Origin: Deltaproteobacteria bacterium
GTDB taxonomy: Bacteria > Myxococcota_A > Polyangia > JAAYKL01
NCBI GenBank assembly: GCA_011389755.1
Contig: JAABTR010000078.1
Coordinates: forward strand, 1 to 23,435
DNA: 23,435 nt
Direction: 5' to 3'
Part shown: positions 6,611 to 14,298 of the stretch, piece after piece
How the letters are laid out: every line of letters starts with the position of its first letter
Position numbering within the stretch: the first letter of the stretch is position 1
Program-made: the position numbers and the translations under genes
The notes under the pieces: generated by a model
The model's database searches: none
What the model was told of the DNA's origin: nothing
Seen by the model: only the letters and a program-made list of their open reading frames with translations

Positions 6611-6634
6611 CCAAAACCGAGATCTCGGTTTTGG
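6611..6634. repeat. Perfect 24-bp palindrome
   Basis: CCAAAACCGAGA is followed directly by its exact reverse complement. As RNA it would give a 10-bp stem with a GATC loop on either strand. It lies 20 nt beyond the stop of the pseudo-receiver gene and about 95 nt upstream of the HPF-like gene, both on the minus strand. No T-tract follows the stem, so a standard terminator is not clear. A protein-binding dyad controlling the HPF-like gene is equally possible. Confidence 0.55.
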
Positions 6635-6654
6635 GATCGCGCGTCGTGGCGGGA

Positions 6655-7116
6655 CTAGGCGAAGCGGTAGACGGGGAGATCGAAGGGGGTCGGGTGGCAG
6701 CCGCATTCTGCGTGGGGCTCGGGGGAAGACTTGCCCCGAGCGACTTTTTGTTGGACGAAGCGGACCACTTCATCGGGGGCGCTCGGCAAGGGGATGACCC
6801 CGACGATGCCCGAGTCACACTTGACCAGCTGCATGACGGGGACGGGGAAGACCGACATGAGGACGCAGGCGATCTGTTCGCGGCAGGCGCGTATGCGCCG
6901 AGCGAGCTGAAGTCCGCTGATGCGAGGCAGCAGCAGGTTTATGAGCGCTGCGTCGTAGCAGCGGTCTTCGACCATTTTCAAAGCGGTGTCTGCATCCGAC
7001 GCGGCATCGATATGGACCCCAAGCGCGGAGAAGGACGCGGTGAGCTCTGCGCTTCTGTCGGGGCAGCTTTCGACGAGGAGGATGCGAAGGTCGTTGTTTA
7101 ACTCGAGAGTGTGCAT
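6655..7116 (-). CDS. Degenerate response-regulator receiver (pseudo-receiver) protein
   Basis: 153 residues consisting of a single CheY-like receiver fold (about 10-127) with a short Cys/His-containing tail (ECGCHPTPF). The start LRILLVES, the central ALINLLLPRISGLQLARRI and the later VLMSVF strand align with normal receivers. However, the phospho-acceptor Asp is Asn (N60, codon AAC), the acidic pair is reduced to E16-S17, and the invariant Lys before Pro is Leu (L110). Phosphorylation is therefore not expected, and the domain probably works as a constitutive or ligand-gated interaction module. There is no output domain. The ATG has AGGTGA about 5 nt upstream. No histidine kinase is nearby. 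Confidence 0.8.
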   Translation of the reverse strand: MHTLELNNDLRILLVESCPDRSAELTASFSALGVHIDAASDADTALKMVEDRCYDAALINLLLPRISGLQLARRIRACREQIACVLMSVFPVPVMQLVKCDSGIVGVIPLPSAPDEVVRFVQQKVARGKSSPEPHAECGCHPTPFDLPVYRFA

Positions 7117-7392
7117 GTTATCACCTGTAGTCGCGTTTTGTGGAGCGGGTTGTCGGCATCTCTACGTCCCACGATGCGTAGCATAAGCCGATTGAAGCGA
7201 GCTTCTCAAGAGGAGAATTGCTCGAATCCGCGAATCGATGAGATTTTCGGACGGTGGCAGCGGATTGTTACCATCATGGTGGTATTTGTCGTGTTATCTT
7301 GGGACCGAGGCACCTAAATTCGAAAAAATCGTCGCGAGAATCGACGAACGAGGTGTTTTGAGGCGCTGTTCCTCCGGGAGGTTTTTGACACG

Positions 7393-8757
7393 ATGGGCTG
7401 CACACCGCGAAAAGTACCTGTGATATTTTCGGTCACGATCATAGCCGCGATGGCGGTTATGGGTTGCGTTGAAGAAAAACAGCAGCCCATAAGCGCCGAG
7501 AAGGGGGACGATACGCGCGCCGAGGGCAGTGGAACGAGCTTTGCCGATGCGGGAACAGACGCTCAGACCGACCAAAGTGACATCGATGACGGCAGCGACA
7601 CAGTCGAATCGGACTCCGGTTGGCCGAACGCCACCGAAGATGAAACTGTTTCGCAAAGCGATTTCGAAACCCACTCCCAGGAGGAGGACACTGAGGACAC
7701 CGGGGAGCAAAAGACCGACAAAGACGGCGACGGTTGGCACGAGCCTCTGGACTGCGACGATGAAAATGCCGACGTCAATCCCGGTCAGGAGGAGATCTAC
7801 GATCCGCCAAACGGGGTCGACGATGACTGCGATGGACGGATCGATGAGGCCCCCACCACGCGACAAGAGGGCCCCATCGAGCCGGACTGCTCGGGGTGCC
7901 CAGCGGTCGGTGACCACGTCGACAACATGCGATGCGCCATCGATTTGTGCGATGACGCAACCGTCTTGGTCAACGAGTACGGCTCACCCAGCGGCGCCAT
8001 CACGCAGCAGACCTACATCGCCGTGGAGCGCTTTGGTGCGGACGTCAACGATCTGGCCCCTCTTTACAACGGCTCCTATGCGTTGATGGGGACCGGTCGC
8101 GTGTTGGACGCCGGTGACCACATGGTCGACCTGAGCGCCGGGACGAGCGGTCAGACCGATCCCTTCGGCAACGCCGAGGGGCTGAGCTTCGACGTCATGG
8201 AGTGGCGGATGAAGCTCAAGGCGCCGAAGACCGCGGGCGGGTTCCAGGTTCACTACATCTTTTTCTCCGCGGAATACGACGACTACATCGGTGACGATTT
8301 CAACGACAAGTTCTACATGTTCATCGAGGCCCCCAGCACCAACGGCGGCGCCCGCACGGTGATCAACTTCACGCAGTGTCGAGATCCGGATGGATACCAC
8401 GACTTCGTGTGTGATGACGCCTCCATGGACTATTGCGATCAGGGGGAGAGGTACTGTTACATCGCCATCAACACCGCTTTGTCCGAGTGCTGCTGGTACG
8501 ATGGTTGCCCAGGCGGGCAGGCCGCGACGAACATCGCGGGGACCGGCTTCGAATGCGCGCTGAGCCAGGCGAGCGATCTTTCGAACCACGGCTCTTCCAC
8601 AGGTTGGCTCGTGACCGGGTGGCCCGTGGAGCCCGGTGAGGAGTTCGAGATAGTCTTCCACATCCACGACACCGGTGACGGGTTGTATGATTCCGCGGTG
8701 ATCCTCGATAAGTTCTTGTTCATGAGCAAGGTCACGGCCGGGACCAAGCCGCTGTGA
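7393..8757 (+). CDS. Surface lipoprotein with MopE-like calcium motif and choice-of-anchor-L-type domain
   Basis: 454 residues. A signal peptide ends in a lipobox-like AVMGC, so C25 is probably lipidated. A long Asp/Glu/Ser/Thr-rich, low-complexity stretch (about 26-108) acts as a spacer. Residues 109-148 form a MopE-type motif (KDGDGWHEPLDCDD, then NPG, then NGVDDDCDG), a pattern tied to calcium binding on the surface of many delta-type bacteria. The remaining 280 residues begin with CAIDLC and NEYGSPSGAITQQTY and end in FHIHDTGDGLYDSAVILDKF, which fits the choice-of-anchor L family of secreted proteins. They contain many Cys, probably disulphide-bonded. GGGAGG lies 10 nt upstream of the ATG. 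Its binding partner is unknown. The 276 nt upstream hold no gene; ACCATCATGGT (7270-7280) is a small dyad there. Confidence 0.82.
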   Translation: MGCTPRKVPVIFSVTIIAAMAVMGCVEEKQQPISAEKGDDTRAEGSGTSFADAGTDAQTDQSDIDDGSDTVESDSGWPNATEDETVSQSDFETHSQEEDTEDTGEQKTDKDGDGWHEPLDCDDENADVNPGQEEIYDPPNGVDDDCDGRIDEAPTTRQEGPIEPDCSGCPAVGDHVDNMRCAIDLCDDATVLVNEYGSPSGAITQQTYIAVERFGADVNDLAPLYNGSYALMGTGRVLDAGDHMVDLSAGTSGQTDPFGNAEGLSFDVMEWRMKLKAPKTAGGFQVHYIFFSAEYDDYIGDDFNDKFYMFIEAPSTNGGARTVINFTQCRDPDGYHDFVCDDASMDYCDQGERYCYIAINTALSECCWYDGCPGGQAATNIAGTGFECALSQASDLSNHGSSTGWLVTGWPVEPGEEFEIVFHIHDTGDGLYDSAVILDKFLFMSKVTAGTKPL

Positions 8758-8836
8758 CCCCCAAACCGCCGCGACGAGTGCCGAGCGACCTTCAAGCCTC
8801 TTTACGGCGCGGCCCGAGTGTCGTAAATCGGTAGAC

Positions 8837-9442
8837 ATGAGCTCCAAGAAAAAAAACAAAGCCGTCTCTTCGCGGCTCATCCTCGCCGCCGTCCTCGCCT
8901 TGGTGCTGGGTGGCTTCCTCTTCACCTCTTTTACCCACGCCGCCCTCGACGGCCTCGATTGGCATTTGCGCTCTGAGATGGCGATGATCGCCCCGGATTT
9001 CGAAGTCTTCAACGAAAAGGAGGCCAAAAAAGTCCCGGAGTTCGTCTTGCAAGACCGCTTCGGTAACCCGGTGGAGCTCAGCCAGTTCGAGCCGTTTGAC
9101 CTGCTGCTCGTCAACATTTGGTCCTCGGGCTGTCCAGCCTGCGAGAGGGAAATCCCCTCGTTGACCGAGCTCGATCGCCTGCTGCCCAGCCTCGGACGCG
9201 TCGGACTCATCACCATCACCGTCGACGACTCCTGGGACGACGTGTCGAGTTACTTCCCGCAGGGCACCGACTTGCGGGTGCTCTTCGACCCGGAACAGAA
9301 AGTCGCCAAGGAGATATTGGGGACCGAAAAGTATCCGGAGACGTTCATCCTGGACAAAGAGCGGCGCATACGCGCTCGATTTGACGGCGAGCGCGAATGG
9401 CATTCCGAGCCGATGCTCAGATATATCGCCTCCTACCTTTGA
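8837..9442 (+). CDS. Membrane-anchored TlpA/ResA-like thioredoxin
   Basis: 201 residues. A basic N-terminus (MSSKKKNK) precedes one hydrophobic anchor (about 14-33), so the domain faces the periplasm. The thioredoxin fold begins at PEFVLQD (67-73) and has the active site SGCPACE (C99, C102) after LLLVNIW. A cis-Pro strand YPETFILD and a final RARFDGEREW complete the TlpA/ResA/AhpC-TSA pattern. Such proteins reduce or exchange disulphides in exported proteins, including cytochrome c maturation partners. The Cys-rich lipoprotein just upstream on the same strand is a plausible client, but that is inference from position. There is no clear Shine-Dalgarno; the ATG is chosen because the anchor follows it. 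Confidence 0.85.
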   Translation: MSSKKKNKAVSSRLILAAVLALVLGGFLFTSFTHAALDGLDWHLRSEMAMIAPDFEVFNEKEAKKVPEFVLQDRFGNPVELSQFEPFDLLLVNIWSSGCPACEREIPSLTELDRLLPSLGRVGLITITVDDSWDDVSSYFPQGTDLRVLFDPEQKVAKEILGTEKYPETFILDKERRIRARFDGEREWHSEPMLRYIASYL

Positions 9443-9548
9443 ACCCGGGCTAAAGATCGCCCTCGCAGGAGGCGCCTCGGGGAGGTTTCTAGCCTCCATG
9501 TAGGCCTGTGTGGTACATCTTGTCTATTCTTGAAATGAGGAGGAGCGC

Positions 9549-10061
9549 ATGAGCAGGTTTATCGCGGTGACATCGACCATCTGGGCGTTCGGTCTCGTCT
9601 TTTTGACGGCCGATGTTTCGAGCGCGAAGAAGGTCGAAGACCTCACGTACCGTTACGATCAGATTTGGAGCTCATCGGTGCGGTTCGTCAGGGTGGACAG
9701 AGGCTTTTCCATTGTCGAGAAAGACAAGGCGTCCGGCTACCTCCTGTTTGAATACAAGGACGCCGGGCGGAACCTCTTCGGCTCCCTGGAGTTCGTCCCG
9801 GTGGTGGTCCAGGGCAAAAAGCTCGTCAAGGTCTCGCTTCGCATTCAAGGGATGCCGACTTACGTGGAAAAGGTTATGCTCGACGGGCTCCTCAAGAAAC
9901 TCAAGCAGGAGTTTGGTGGGCCGCCGCCTGCGCAGCGCGTCGTCGAAGCGAACGAGTGCTCGAAGTGTTCGAGCGCTTCTGCGTCCAAAGATGACTCGAC
10001 TGAGCAGGCAGATGATGAACAGGGAGCCGAAGAAGAGCTCAAGAGCCAGGAGGACGAATAA
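9549..10061 (+). CDS. Exported protein of unknown function with acidic tail
   Basis: 170 residues, not recognised. The N-terminus is a classical signal peptide, with probable cleavage after VSSA (about residue 26). The mature part to about residue 130 is a compact alpha/beta domain (YRYDQIWSSSVRFVRVDRGF, GYLLFEYKD, LVKVSLRIQG) ending with a Lys-rich helix. This is followed by a short CSKCSSAS segment and a very acidic tail (EQADDEQGAEEELKSQEDE). AGGAGGAG lies a few bases upstream of the ATG, a strong ribosome site. The stop is only 2 nt before ndk, so they are one transcript. A periplasmic location is likely. Confidence 0.7.
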   Translation: MSRFIAVTSTIWAFGLVFLTADVSSAKKVEDLTYRYDQIWSSSVRFVRVDRGFSIVEKDKASGYLLFEYKDAGRNLFGSLEFVPVVVQGKKLVKVSLRIQGMPTYVEKVMLDGLLKKLKQEFGGPPPAQRVVEANECSKCSSASASKDDSTEQADDEQGAEEELKSQEDE

Positions 10062-10063
10062 TC

Positions 10064-10483
10064 ATGACGCGTCGAACGCTCGCTTTTGTTAAACCGAACG
10101 CCGTGGAGGCGGGGCACATAGGCGATATTATCGGTCGCTACGAAAAAGAGGGGTTCGCGATACGCGGACTGAAGATGCTCAAGCTGTCTCCCTTGCAGGC
10201 CAGCGCCTTCTACGCGGAGCACGAGGGCAAGTACTTTTTTCCTCGGTTGATAGAGTTCATCACCTCCGGCCCCATCTGCGCGCTGGTCCTCGAAGCGCCC
10301 GAAGCGATTGAGCGCAACCGCGAGGTCATGGGGGCCACCGATCCGGACAAAGCGGAGCCCGGGACCTTGCGCGCGGCGTATGCCGAGTCGATGACCAAGA
10401 ACGCGGTTCATGGTTCGGACTCCGAGGCGAGCGCAGCGCGGGAGATCGCGTTTTTCTTTTCCGAAAAAGAGCTGTGGCTTTGA
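10064..10483 (+). CDS. ndk: Nucleoside diphosphate kinase
   Basis: 139 residues, the usual monomer length. It transfers the gamma phosphate between nucleoside tri- and diphosphates through a phospho-His intermediate. The active-site signature TKNAVHGSDS is intact with H116. The N-terminal RTLAFVKPNAV with the conserved Lys and the ATDPDKAEPGTLR loop are also present. A GGAGG sits inside the end of the preceding gene, about 9 nt from the ATG, and the gap between the two genes is 2 nt, implying coupled expression with the exported unknown protein. Nothing unusual is seen in the catalytic residues. Confidence 0.97.
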   Translation: MTRRTLAFVKPNAVEAGHIGDIIGRYEKEGFAIRGLKMLKLSPLQASAFYAEHEGKYFFPRLIEFITSGPICALVLEAPEAIERNREVMGATDPDKAEPGTLRAAYAESMTKNAVHGSDSEASAAREIAFFFSEKELWL

Positions 10484-10644
10484 AGCCCGCATCTGTGATC
10501 CCTGCGACGCACCTGTGCCGCTGACGCGACACCTCGTGTGGTCGTGTGGTTCAATCTTTTTGTCTTAATTACAGTAGTTTAAACGGAGCGGTGCGCCTCG
10601 GAACGCCTTTTGCAAAATGCCGATTTGCGATCAAGGAGGTCCGA

Positions 10645-11700
10645 ATGGAATGCGTAAAGCCAGGGCACCTTAAGTCTGCTTATCGAGTCGCTCAGCGTTT
10701 TATGGCCGCTCATCCGGCGGCGTCCCTGAGCTGGGACTGGGGGCCGGCGATTTTTTTGTACGGACTCGATGTATTGGATTCGGATAGCGATAGCATCGGT
10801 GGGCGCGACTATCTCGGAGAATACTTCGCGCACCACGTGAGCAGAGGGCTCGCCGTCGACTGGTCGGACAGATGCGCCTCGGGATTGGCGGCTTGGCGGT
10901 TGGCGAGACAGGGTCCAGGCAGTGTGGCGGCCTCGGCGTGCGAGGAGATCGCCGCGTACCTCTCAACCGCTCCGCGCAACGAGCTGGGCGCTCTCGATCA
11001 TCTGGGAACGACGACGATTTACTCGCGGCTGTATCCGCGCTCGATTTGGGTCGACTCCCTCATGATGTACGCGGTCTTCGCAGTGGCTTGGGGGCGCGAG
11101 CGCAACGACGACGAGCTCGTGCGCTTCGGCGCAGACCAACCTTTGATCTTCGCTGCGGTCCTGCAAAACGAACTGACGGGTCTGTTCGGCCACGCCTGGG
11201 ATTGGGAGAAAAGACTCGAGATTCCCCACGGAGGCGTTATGTGGCTGAGGGGGAACGGATGGGCGGCCTTGAGCATGGCGAGCATTTTGGAGCTCTTGCC
11301 CAAGGAGTACCCCACCCGGCGCGCGATCGAAGCGGTCTTTTCGAAGCTTGTCTTGGGTCTGTTTTCCAAGCAGAGAAGCGACGGTCTGTGGGGGACGCTC
11401 CTGGACGAGCAGGACAGCTATCCCGAAGCCTCGGGCTCGGCGCTCGCGGCGGCGGCGCTGTGCAAGGCGATTCGGCTGGGGATCTTGCCCGCGACGTGCG
11501 GTCCGGCTGTGAATAAAGCGTTCGAGGCGTTGTCGGGCTTTGACACGGGGCAAAGCTGCGCGCGACGGGTGTCGGGTCCGACCATCCCGCTGTGGCGTTG
11601 GTTGTACCGAGTCATCCCGTGCCGGCGCGAGGCGAGCTACGGCGTGGGGGCTTATCTTATTTTGGCGAGTGAAATCGAAAAGCTGGGCAGCTTGAACTGA
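10645..11700 (+). CDS. GH88/GH105-like unsaturated glucuronyl/rhamnogalacturonyl hydrolase
   Basis: 351 residues of an (alpha/alpha)6-barrel hydrolase. Recognisable family blocks are WDWGPAIFLYG (30-40), PRSIWVDSLMMYAV with the probable catalytic D137, GLFGHAWDW (179-187), WLRGNGWAALSMASILE (200-216), DGLWGTLLDEQDSYPEASGSAL and the C-terminal SYGVGAYLILASEI. Family members hydrate the unsaturated uronic residue left by polysaccharide lyases and so release it. There is no signal peptide, so it should act in the cytoplasm on imported oligosaccharides. AAGGAGGT (10633-10640) sets the ATG; a 33-codon in-frame extension upstream is rejected. No lyase, transporter or sugar-acid gene is nearby, which is unusual. 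Confidence 0.82.
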   Translation: MECVKPGHLKSAYRVAQRFMAAHPAASLSWDWGPAIFLYGLDVLDSDSDSIGGRDYLGEYFAHHVSRGLAVDWSDRCASGLAAWRLARQGPGSVAASACEEIAAYLSTAPRNELGALDHLGTTTIYSRLYPRSIWVDSLMMYAVFAVAWGRERNDDELVRFGADQPLIFAAVLQNELTGLFGHAWDWEKRLEIPHGGVMWLRGNGWAALSMASILELLPKEYPTRRAIEAVFSKLVLGLFSKQRSDGLWGTLLDEQDSYPEASGSALAAAALCKAIRLGILPATCGPAVNKAFEALSGFDTGQSCARRVSGPTIPLWRWLYRVIPCRREASYGVGAYLILASEIEKLGSLN

Positions 11701-11701
11701 T

Positions 11702-12946
11702 TCAGGCGGGGATCCCCGGGGCCGGGAAACCGTCGCACAGCTCCTCGACCTCTTTGGCGATCTGCGAAAGCGCGGTCTCGTTTTCGACGTTGTCGGCGAC
11801 GCGGTTCATCCAGTCGGCGAGCTTGTCCATCTCGGCCGTCCCCATCCCGCGGGAGGTCAAAGCGGGCGTGCCGAGGCGCACCCCGCTCGGATCCATGGGC
11901 GGGCGCGGATCGAAGGGCACCGTGTTGTAGTTGCAGACGATGCCCGCCAGATCGAGGGCTTTTGCGAAAGGCTTGCCGGTGGTGCCTCTCTTGGTGACGT
12001 CCACGAGCACCAAGTGGTTGTCGGTGCCACCCGAGACGAGGTCGAATCCTTTGTCCTTGAGGGCGCCGGCCAGGTGCTTGGCGTTTTCGACGATCTTGTG
12101 GGCATAGGTCTTGAACTCGTCCGTCGCGGCCTCTTTGAGGGCCACGGCGATTCCAGCGGTGGTGTGGTTGTGGGGGCCGCCTTGGAGGCCGGGGAACACC
12201 GCTTTGTTGATGGCCTTGCGGTGGGCCTTCTTCATCAGGATCATCCCGCCCCTGGGGCCACGCAGAGATTTATGAGTCGTGGTGGTGACCACGTCGGCGT
12301 GGGGAACCGGCGAGGGATGCGCGCCGCCCGCGACCAGACCGGCGATGTGGGCCATGTCGACGCACAAGATAGCCTCGACCTCCTTGGCGATGGAGGCGAA
12401 GATCTCGAAGTCGATGATGCGCGGGTAGGCCGTCGCGCCGGCCATGATGACCTTCGGACGGTGTTTGCGAGCGAGGTCCCGCACCATGTCGTAGTCGATG
12501 AGGTGTGTCTCGGGATGGAGCTCGTACCGGATCGGTGTGAAGAAATCGCCTGTGATGCTCACGCCCCAGCCGTGGGTCAGGTGACCGCCGTGATCGAGGG
12601 CCAAGCCCATGATGGGGTCTCCGGGGCGGGCAAAGGCATAGTAGACCGCGAGGTTGGCCGGGGAGCCGGAGTAGGGCTGCACATTCGCGGACTCGGAGCC
12701 GAACAGCGCCTTGGCGCGGCGGATGGCCAGCAGCTCGATCTGATCAATATATTGTTGACCCTCGTAGTAGCGTTTTTTCGCGTAACCCTCCGAGTACTTG
12801 TTCGTCAGGACAGAGCCGCTCACCTCGAGGACCGCGCTGGAGACGTAGTTCTCGGAGGGTATGAGCCGCAGCTTGCTGCGTTGACGGCTCGCCTCAGCGC
12901 CGACGAGCTCGGCGATTTCCGGATCGGTCTTTTTCAGGTTCTCCAT
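11702..12946 (-). CDS. glyA: Serine hydroxymethyltransferase
   Basis: 414 residues, full length. This PLP enzyme converts serine and tetrahydrofolate to glycine and 5,10-methylene-tetrahydrofolate. The N-terminal block RLIPSENYVS, the tetramer region TNKYSEGYAKKRYYEG and the PLP-lysine site TTTTHKSLRGPRGG (K226) are intact. The ATG has AAGGAG upstream. The gene converges with the GH105-like gene with only one base between the stop codons. In many delta-type bacteria glyA lies in the rpiB-nrdR-ribD cluster; here it is separate, about 4 kb away. Confidence 0.97.
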   Translation of the reverse strand: MENLKKTDPEIAELVGAEASRQRSKLRLIPSENYVSSAVLEVSGSVLTNKYSEGYAKKRYYEGQQYIDQIELLAIRRAKALFGSESANVQPYSGSPANLAVYYAFARPGDPIMGLALDHGGHLTHGWGVSITGDFFTPIRYELHPETHLIDYDMVRDLARKHRPKVIMAGATAYPRIIDFEIFASIAKEVEAILCVDMAHIAGLVAGGAHPSPVPHADVVTTTTHKSLRGPRGGMILMKKAHRKAINKAVFPGLQGGPHNHTTAGIAVALKEAATDEFKTYAHKIVENAKHLAGALKDKGFDLVSGGTDNHLVLVDVTKRGTTGKPFAKALDLAGIVCNYNTVPFDPRPPMDPSGVRLGTPALTSRGMGTAEMDKLADWMNRVADNVENETALSQIAKEVEELCDGFPAPGIPA

Positions 12947-13128
12947 GTCGAAACTCCTTGGATTCCATACGATGCTTCTGGCCGTTTTTTGACTTCGTTC
13001 TCACTAAACGGGGAAGTCACGTGCGTATAATTGAACGTAGAGACGTTGTTTTTCACCCTATCGCAGCGAATTTGCAAAAAACAGCATTTTTTTTGTCGGG
13101 AGACCACCTGTCGCGTTTGGAAAATCGT

Positions 13129-13158
13129 ATGGTCAAACCATCGCCGAGCCTCTATAAT
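13129..13158 (+). promoter_or_regulatory. Promoter of the IHF-alpha gene with overlapping dyad
   Basis: A perfect -10 TATAAT (13153-13158) lies 17 nt after TGGTCA (13130-13135, 4 of 6 matches to consensus). ATGGT-CAA-ACCAT (13129-13141) is an inverted repeat covering the -35. An A6 tract (13076-13081) and a T8 tract (13087-13094) about one helical turn apart lie upstream and should bend the DNA. Confidence 0.6.
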
Positions 13159-13205
13159 GTGCCGCGAGTTTGGTGAAATTCTTCAGGGAAATGAGGTTGA
13201 AATCC

Positions 13206-13484
13206 ATGACCAAGGCCGAAATCGCGGAAAATGTTTACAGGCAACTCGAAGGAATCACGAAACGCGAAGCCGCTGAGGTGGTCGAGTCGGTGTTTGGGCT
13301 GGTCAAGGATACGTTATCGCAGGGGCGCGAGGTCAAGATTTCGGGATTCGGCAAGTTCGCAGTGCGGCAAAAACAGCCTAGGACAGGGCGCAATCCTCAA
13401 ACCGGCCGGCCCCTGCTCATCGATGCCCGGAAGGTGATCACCTTCAAGCCCAGTCAGGTCCTGCGAGATTTTGTCAATAACTAG
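13206..13484 (+). CDS. ihfA: Integration host factor alpha-type DNA-binding protein
   Basis: 92 residues of the HU/IHF family, closest by eye to IhfA. It has MTKAEIAENVY (1-11), the body KREAAEVVESVFGLVKDTL, the strand VKISGFGKFAVRQK and the arm tip GRNPQTG with P64, which intercalates and kinks DNA; ITFKPSQVL follows. IHF bends DNA by about 160 degrees as an alpha-beta heterodimer, in replication, recombination and sigma54 promoters; no beta gene is in the window. The start at MTKAE matches the family. An in-frame ATG at 13191 behind CAGGGA is an alternative that would add five residues. The A/T tracts in its promoter region could allow autoregulation. Confidence 0.88.
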   Translation: MTKAEIAENVYRQLEGITKREAAEVVESVFGLVKDTLSQGREVKISGFGKFAVRQKQPRTGRNPQTGRPLLIDARKVITFKPSQVLRDFVNN

Positions 13485-13514
13485 ATATCCGTCCCCGTAG
13501 CGCCCTCCCGACCG

Positions 13515-13536
13515 ACAGACTCACTCTTTTGTCTGT
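13515..13536 (+). terminator. Hairpin between ihfA and the tRNA genes, possible terminator
   Basis: ACAGAC (13515-13520) pairs with GTCTGT (13531-13536) across a 10-nt T-rich loop, 30 nt after the ihfA stop. The two transcription units converge here, so the same hairpin could stop both. The T-tract after the stem is short, so support is moderate. Confidence 0.35.
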
Positions 13537-13547
13537 TTGACTCGCGG

Positions 13548-13621
13548 CACGCCCGGCAGGACTCGAACCTGCGACCATCGGCTTAGAAGGCCGGTGCTCT
13601 ATCCAACTGAGCTACGGGCGC
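13548..13621 (-). tRNA. tRNA-Arg (anticodon TCT)
   Basis: 74 nt forming a complete cloverleaf: acceptor GCGCCCG with CGGGCGT (first pair G-U), D arm GCTC/GAGC, anticodon stem CCGGC/GCCGA with loop CTTCTAA, and T arm GCAGG-TTCGAGT-CCTGC. The anticodon complement is at 13585-13587. The discriminator is G, and the next bases are CCG, so the CCA end is not encoded. It reads AGA codons. It is the second gene of a two-tRNA unit. Confidence 0.95.
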
Positions 13622-13650
13622 TCAGACCACGTCGACTGTCGTCGAGCGTT

Positions 13651-13727
13651 TGGTCGGGGCGAAAGGATTCGAACCTTCGACATCCAGCTCCCAAAGCTGG
13701 CGCGCTACCAGGCTGCGCTACACCCCG
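13651..13727 (-). tRNA. tRNA-Pro (anticodon TGG)
   Basis: 77 nt including an encoded CCA end: acceptor CGGGGTG/CGCCCCG, D arm GCGC/GCGC, anticodon stem CCAGC/GCTGG with loop TTTGGGA, T arm GAAGG-TTCGAAT-CCTTT, discriminator A. The anticodon complement is at 13691-13693. It is 29 nt upstream of tRNA-Arg in the same direction. A weak promoter match (TTGCCA, 17-nt gap, TAATCT) lies upstream of its 5' end. Confidence 0.96.
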
Positions 13728-13815
13728 AAAACGAGGGCGAAGATTACGGTCAAAATTTGTTTTTGGCAAGATAGAAGAGACAAGAAAAAACTTTAAAGAG
13801 CCGTGCGGCTTTTCG

Positions 13816-13843
13816 TTGACATGACCGAAAGATGCTGCATAAT
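13816..13843 (+). promoter_or_regulatory. Promoter of rplS
   Basis: A perfect -35 TTGACA (13816-13821) is followed 16 nt later by CATAAT (13838-13843), with TG just before it as in extended -10 elements. The rplS ATG is 46 nt downstream of the -10. Confidence 0.6.
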
Positions 13844-13889
13844 CCCCGTCACCCCTGCGCCGGGGACACTAGTCAATGAGGTACCAGCT

Positions 13890-14252
13890 ATGAGTGGAAA
13901 CGCTTTAAAAATTTACGAAATCGAGCAAGAGCAGCTCAGGCCCAACCCGCTTCCCCAGTTCAAGGCCGGGGACACCGTGCGCGTGCATTATAAAATCCGC
14001 GAAGGTGAGAAAGAACGCGTCCAGGTCTTCGAAGGGGTCGTCATCCGGCGACACCGAGGCGGTCTGCGCAGTACATTCACCGTGCGTAAGATCTCGTACG
14101 GCATAGGCGTGGAGCGAATTTTTCCGGTTCACACGCCTCACATCGAGAAGCTCGAGGTCAAGGCGCGAGGGCGCGTTCGTCAAGCCCGTCTCTATTACCT
14201 GCGTGAGCGCCGCGGTAAAGCCGCGCGCATTCGTGAGATCGGCATCAGGTAA
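13890..14252 (+). CDS. rplS: 50S ribosomal protein L19
   Basis: 120 residues, normal for L19, a 50S protein at the interface with 30S. The conserved parts are visible: FKAGDTVRVHYKIREGEKERVQVFEGVVI, RRHRGG, FTVRKISYGIGVERIFPVHTPHIEKLEV and the basic end KARGRVRQARLYYLRERRGKAARI. The ATG at 13890 is preceded by GAGGT with a 7-nt gap; 29 upstream in-frame codons overlap the promoter and are rejected. L19 usually follows rpsP-rimM-trmD; here it is alone behind its own promoter with tRNA genes upstream. Confidence 0.97.
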   Translation: MSGNALKIYEIEQEQLRPNPLPQFKAGDTVRVHYKIREGEKERVQVFEGVVIRRHRGGLRSTFTVRKISYGIGVERIFPVHTPHIEKLEVKARGRVRQARLYYLRERRGKAARIREIGIR

Positions 14253-14298
14253 GCAGCCCTTTTTTGCTCTTGCCTCACTGGGGGTCGTGTGGAATCAG

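Noticed and set aside
7984..9219. 411-codon minus-strand frame across the lipoprotein and thioredoxin genes
   Set aside because: It is opposite two genes with signal sequences and clear domains; composition and lack of a ribosome site mark it as a shadow.
13537..13824. Protein-like frame across the two tRNA genes
   Set aside because: The translation (GRTRTCDHRLRRPVLYPTEL and similar) is the well-known false protein produced by reading the complement of tRNA genes.
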